Positions 4,684 through 7,462 of a stretch of DNA of 7,462 bases are shown here, piece after piece. Source of the stretch: Methanomassiliicoccus sp. UBA6. Its GTDB lineage: Archaea > Thermoplasmatota > Thermoplasmata > Methanomassiliicoccales > Methanomassiliicoccaceae. The notes below the pieces were generated by a model that searched no databases, was not told the origin of the DNA, and worked only from the letters and a program-made list of their open reading frames with translations. Each line of letters opens with the position of its first letter. Position 1 is the stretch's first letter. The translations under genes were made by a program, and so were the position numbers. The DNA lies in NCBI GenBank assembly GCA_002508545.1, contig DAVH01000049.1:58338-65799 (forward strand), written 5' to 3'.

Positions 4684-6465
4684 ATGCAAAGAAGAGTAGG
4701 CGCTGCCGTTGTTCTTCTACTAGGCATGATGTTGATCCTGACCACGCTCCCCACCGTAATGTCGGCGGACCCCGTTCCCGATTCGTACGTGTTCATCGAG
4801 GAGGGGGCGGAAGAGGCGACATACGAGGAGTGGGATGCCCGCTGGCCTCGCTTCGACGCCAATGACGACCCCACTTCCGGCCAGGATTACTGGTGCCGCC
4901 AGATGCACGAGGTGCACTCCGGCCAGCGCTCGATCTACTGCGCCAGGAACGGGATCAACTCACACTACCTCAACAACTCAGGTGGTTCTCCTCGGCACCA
5001 GCCGTGGAACGTCAACCTCACCAGCCTGCCCGAGTCCGTCTCCCAGACCAACTACGTGCTGAGGTATGACACCAACCAGGACGCGATAATGCATAAATCC
5101 CTTACCGGCGCGAAGTTCTACCACAAGATCACCATGACCTTCTGGTTCCACTCGGACACCGGCCGCTCGGACGCGAAGCAGCCGGGCACCGGGGAGGATG
5201 TGGGATACGACTTCCTCAATGCCATCTACTACACTGGCAGCGGGGCGAATGCGGTCAAGCACGTCCTGTGGACCGATACCTACGAGCAAGCGACCGCGCG
5301 GACCTGGATCCAGCAGTCCGTGGAGGTGCCGAACAACGCCACCATGGTCGGCTTCGAGTTCGTTTCCGGCACCGTTGCCCCGGAGGGCGGGGACGCGGCG
5401 GATGCGTTCTCCTCGGAGAGAATAACCATCAGCAACGGCGGGATGAAGGAGGGCGTGTTCCTCGACGACATCACGGTGGTGGGAACGGAGCCGGCTCCGG
5501 ACATACCCCTGGTGACCTCGGTCGAATCCCTCCCCGCCTACGAGTCCGATCGCTCCTTCCCGGTCAACATCGTGGACAACGGTCCCCGGGCCGGTCTGAA
5601 GTACGCCTACCTGTACTACCGCATGGCGGGGGAAGAGGGCTGGACCAGGTACACCACGGCCGATAACCCCGGGGGCACGTTCTCCATCCTGCCCATAACC
5701 TTCACCGCCCCCCAGGACGGCGAGTTCGAGTTCTTCTCCGTCGGGGTCGACCAGAACGATGTGGTCGAGAGCTCCCGCAACTCCGCGGACGCGAGCACCA
5801 CGGTCGACTCCACCGCTCCGACCTCCACCGCCACCGTGGTCGGGGACAAGGCCGGTGAAAGTTACAGCGGAGCGGTCTCGGTGGTCATCGCCGGCTCTGA
5901 CGCGGTCTCGGGCATCGATCGCATCTCCTACCGGCTCGACGGCGGCCCGTGGACCGAGTACAGAACGGGCATCGGGCTGGCGGCCAACGGCGCCCACGCC
6001 ATCGAGTACTACGCCGCGGACAAGGCGGGCAACATCGAGGATGAGAAGACGATCGAGCTCTCGATCGTCAACGGGGCCTACGGCATCGTCTTCACGGACG
6101 AGGGCAAGAGCTTCCCGAGCGGGGATGTGACGCTCAACTTCACGGTGGTCGCAGGCTCGGAGATCAGCAGGCTCGAGTACTCCCTGGACGGCGGCGCGTT
6201 CGTTGATATCAATGCCGCCGCCGGCTCGCTCTCGCTCACCGGCCTGAGCCTAGGGAGCCACGATGTCGTCGTGAGAGCGACCGATTCCAGCGGCGGGGTC
6301 ATCGAGGACAGGATGGGCTTCACCGTCGGCGACGGCAGCTCGGATGTCGGCGGCACCATCGCGGATATCCTCGGCAATCCGCTGGTAATGATCGGACTGG
6401 CCGCGGCGGCGGTGGTCGCGATCATCGGCCTGGCCTGGCGCGCCCGGGGAAGGAAGGGGAGGTGA
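4684..6465 (+). CDS. Secreted, C-terminally membrane-anchored surface protein with jelly-roll and Ig/OmpL47-like domains (593 aa)
   Basis: A cell-surface protein of unknown role. Residues 1-28 are a signal peptide (RR, hydrophobic core VVLLLGMMLILTTL, likely cut after VMSA). Residues about 33-268 resemble the beta-sandwich (jelly-roll/MAM-like) domains of secreted proteins, ending in GVFLDDITVVG; they hold the only two cysteines, Cys71 and Cys86, a likely disulfide. Residues about 275-375 form an Ig/FN3-like module ending in DSTAPTS. Residues 377-462 resemble OmpL47-type repeats (SGIDRISYRLDGGPW, then HAIEYYAADKAGNIED), and 463-547 is a more divergent copy (RLEYSLDGGAF). A transmembrane helix (566-585) and basic tail RARGRKGR anchor it, so the body faces outside. 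N-glycosylation sequons start at Asn97, 111, 218 and 485. ATG 4684 is chosen because it begins the signal peptide; the frame opens further up to 4522, but that would bury the signal and cross the repeat. No PGF-type sorting motif is seen. Adhesin or envelope component is plausible; no catalytic site is recognisable. Confidence 0.88.
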   Translation: MQRRVGAAVVLLLGMMLILTTLPTVMSADPVPDSYVFIEEGAEEATYEEWDARWPRFDANDDPTSGQDYWCRQMHEVHSGQRSIYCARNGINSHYLNNSGGSPRHQPWNVNLTSLPESVSQTNYVLRYDTNQDAIMHKSLTGAKFYHKITMTFWFHSDTGRSDAKQPGTGEDVGYDFLNAIYYTGSGANAVKHVLWTDTYEQATARTWIQQSVEVPNNATMVGFEFVSGTVAPEGGDAADAFSSERITISNGGMKEGVFLDDITVVGTEPAPDIPLVTSVESLPAYESDRSFPVNIVDNGPRAGLKYAYLYYRMAGEEGWTRYTTADNPGGTFSILPITFTAPQDGEFEFFSVGVDQNDVVESSRNSADASTTVDSTAPTSTATVVGDKAGESYSGAVSVVIAGSDAVSGIDRISYRLDGGPWTEYRTGIGLAANGAHAIEYYAADKAGNIEDEKTIELSIVNGAYGIVFTDEGKSFPSGDVTLNFTVVAGSEISRLEYSLDGGAFVDINAAAGSLSLTGLSLGSHDVVVRATDSSGGVIEDRMGFTVGDGSSDVGGTIADILGNPLVMIGLAAAAVVAIIGLAWRARGRKGR

Positions 6466-6491
6466 GCTCCCGACCACCACCGGCAATGCGC

Positions 6492-6761
6492 TTATCCCTG
6501 GACGGCGAAGGCGATCATCAGGAAGGCGAGCACGATCACCAGCATCAGGACGGACACGATGAGCAGGATGGCCGGCACGGATAGGCCGGTCCTCGGCTGA
6601 GGGACGGCGGGACGGTACGATGGATGGCCTACCGGTAGCGGCAGGACACTTCCGCAGTTAAGGCAGTAGCTAGCGCTCAGCTTGTTCAGCGCGCCGCATT
6701 TCGAGCAGGCCATGAGCTGCGGGGCATTATCCTGGCCCTGGTGAGGAATATTGCTCGCCAT
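6492..6761 (-). CDS. Zinc-ribbon protein with C-terminal transmembrane segment (89 aa)
   Basis: A small membrane protein. Residues 18-37 form a zinc ribbon with Cys19-x2-Cys22 and Cys33-x2-Cys36 (CSKCG and CLNCG), which should bind one zinc ion. A Pro-rich linker (41-58) follows, then one long hydrophobic helix (61-86: SVPAILLIVSVLMLVIVLAF) ending almost at the C-terminus, like a tail anchor. The ribbon would face the cytoplasm. Such ribbon-plus-TM proteins are common in archaea and mostly have no known function; the ribbon may bind protein or nucleic acid partners. ATG 6761 is preferred because a TATA-like element lies about 40 bases upstream, giving a leader of some 15 bases with a weak AGGT. 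Met17 (6713), just before the ribbon, is the alternative and would make 73 aa. The gene is convergent with the surface-protein gene (26 bases apart) and divergent from the glycosyltransferase. Confidence 0.85.
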   Translation of the reverse strand: MASNIPHQGQDNAPQLMACSKCGALNKLSASYCLNCGSVLPLPVGHPSYRPAVPQPRTGLSVPAILLIVSVLMLVIVLAFLMIAFAVQG

Positions 6762-6795
6762 GTTCTGCTCGACCTAAATGAGAATATCATTCGAA

Positions 6796-6810
6796 CATGT
6801 ATTAAATCCC
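6796..6810. promoter_or_regulatory. TATA-like element between divergent zinc-ribbon and glycosyltransferase genes
   Basis: GTATTAAATCC (6799-6809) is the clearest AT-rich core in the 100 bases between the two genes. On the minus strand it reads GGGATTTAATAC, with transcription expected near 6777 for the zinc-ribbon gene. On the plus strand TATTAAAT would start near 6829 and leave a leader of about 33 bases before the glycosyltransferase. Sharing by both directions is inferred, not shown. Confidence 0.4.
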
Positions 6811-6848
6811 TCGAAAACCCAATGAATGACATCTATCTGAAGTCGAGT

Positions 6849-6857
6849 AGGGGAGAT
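6849..6857 (+). promoter_or_regulatory. Ribosome binding site of the glycosyltransferase
   Basis: AGGGGAGAT lies six bases before the ATG at 6862. With the in-frame TGA at 6838-6840 it fixes the start. The gene therefore differs from the aminotransferase and surface-protein genes, which show no such site. Confidence 0.6.
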
Positions 6858-6861
6858 AGCG

Positions 6862-7462
6862 ATGATACCTCCAGACGTGTCGGTCGTCCTGGCCGTCTAC
6901 AACGGGGAAGCGTTCCTGCGGGAGGCCGTCCAGGGCATCCTCGACCAGACCTACCGGGACTTCGAGCTCATCATCGTGAGTGAGCACGGGACCAGCGCAG
7001 CGAGCCTAGATATCATCGAGTCGTTCGATGATCCGCGCATCGTACACGTCCACAACACGGAGAAGCTGGGACTCGTCCGATCTCTGAACCTCGCTCTTTC
7101 CCTGGTCAAGGGTAGGTACATCGCCCGGATGGATGGCGATGACGTGTGCGTCAAGGATCGCTTCGAGAGGCAGGTCAAGTTCCTCGATGCACATCCGGGG
7201 ATCGCCGTGGCAGGGAGTGAAATAATTCTCATCGATGAAAGAGGGAATAACATGGCCATGGGTGGCTACACGTCCAGCCCATCGGTGGTGAGGTGGGAGA
7301 TGTTTTTCCGTTCCGCCATCGCCCACCCTTCTGCGATGTTGCGCTCCGAGGTCATCCGGGAGGCCGGCGGCTACGATGATAGATTGCTCCTGGCCGAGGA
7401 CTATGATCTTTGGCTCAGAGTGCTCAGGATATCGGACCTCGCCAACCTGCCCGAAGCCCTGC
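6862..7462 (+). CDS. Family 2 glycosyltransferase (GT-A fold), partial, C-terminus beyond window
   Basis: The first 200 codons of a GT2 glycosyltransferase, which transfers a sugar from a nucleotide-sugar to a glycan, lipid or protein acceptor at the cytoplasmic face of the membrane. Visible marks: SVVLAVYNGEAFLREAVQGI (7-26, the first Rossmann strand and helix), FELIIVSEHGTS (34-45), LVRSLNLALSLVKGRYIARM (71-90), DGDD (91-94, the metal/nucleotide DxD), HPSAMLRSEVI (155-165), and AEDYDLWLR (178-186), the ED acid pair expected to hold the catalytic base. The loop after strand 2 is odd: most members have VDDGSTD, this one has VSEHGTS. The ATG is preceded by AGGGGAG (6849-6855) six bases away, and an in-frame TGA at 6838 closes the frame, so the start is firm. 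With the neighbouring surface protein carrying sequons, a role in envelope glycans or protein glycosylation is plausible but unproven. Confidence 0.92.
   Translation, partial: MIPPDVSVVLAVYNGEAFLREAVQGILDQTYRDFELIIVSEHGTSAASLDIIESFDDPRIVHVHNTEKLGLVRSLNLALSLVKGRYIARMDGDDVCVKDRFERQVKFLDAHPGIAVAGSEIILIDERGNNMAMGGYTSSPSVVRWEMFFRSAIAHPSAMLRSEVIREAGGYDDRLLLAEDYDLWLRVLRISDLANLPEAL

Noticed and set aside
4464..4874. Upstream extension of the 49-aa minus-strand gene
   Set aside because: The extension is antisense to the surface-protein gene and its leader; the ribosome binding site and TATA box support the ATG at 4463.

Overview
The window is about 7.5 kb of GC-rich (roughly 60%) genomic DNA that looks archaeal, most likely Thermoplasmata-like, possibly a Methanomassiliicoccales-type organism. 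This lineage guess rests on TATA/BRE-type promoters placed about 25-30 bases before starts, a mix of apparently leaderless genes and genes with GGTG/GGGGAG-type ribosome binding sites, a C-terminally anchored secreted beta-sandwich protein, and a zinc-ribbon/membrane-tail small protein. No rRNA, tRNA, CRISPR array, transposase or phage gene is visible, and nothing points clearly to recent transfer.

Layout, left to right. Positions 1-1413 (minus) hold the first part of an MFS multidrug-type transporter, cut by the window edge, preceded closely by an unrecognised 192-residue protein with a lysine-rich tail. Positions 1546-2664 (minus) encode a class I/II PLP-dependent aminotransferase that is probably translated from a leaderless mRNA. 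Across a 92-base divergent intergenic region, 2757-4217 (plus) encodes an SLC13/DASS-type anion permease. It converges on a 49-residue charged protein at 4314-4463 (minus) whose sequence shows three 11-residue repeats.

A 220-base divergent intergenic region follows (4464-4683). It holds three copies of the 9-mer CCGCCATCG, the middle one inverted, so two mutually exclusive hairpins are possible; this is the most unusual non-coding signal in the window. Positions 4684-6465 (plus) encode a 593-residue secreted surface protein: signal peptide, N-terminal jelly-roll-like region, three Ig/OmpL47-like modules, and one C-terminal membrane anchor. Convergent to it is an 89-residue zinc-ribbon plus transmembrane protein (6492-6761, minus). 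Divergent from that, a GT2 glycosyltransferase begins at 6862 and runs off the right edge.

Together these look like ordinary chromosomal genes: two transporters, one amino-acid enzyme, and a cluster with a cell-envelope flavour (surface protein, membrane zinc ribbon, glycosyltransferase). I see no convincing new multi-gene system. The best leads are the repeat/hairpin region, the hendecad mini-protein, the MFS gene without a standard start codon, and the glycosyltransferase with an altered nucleotide-binding loop.
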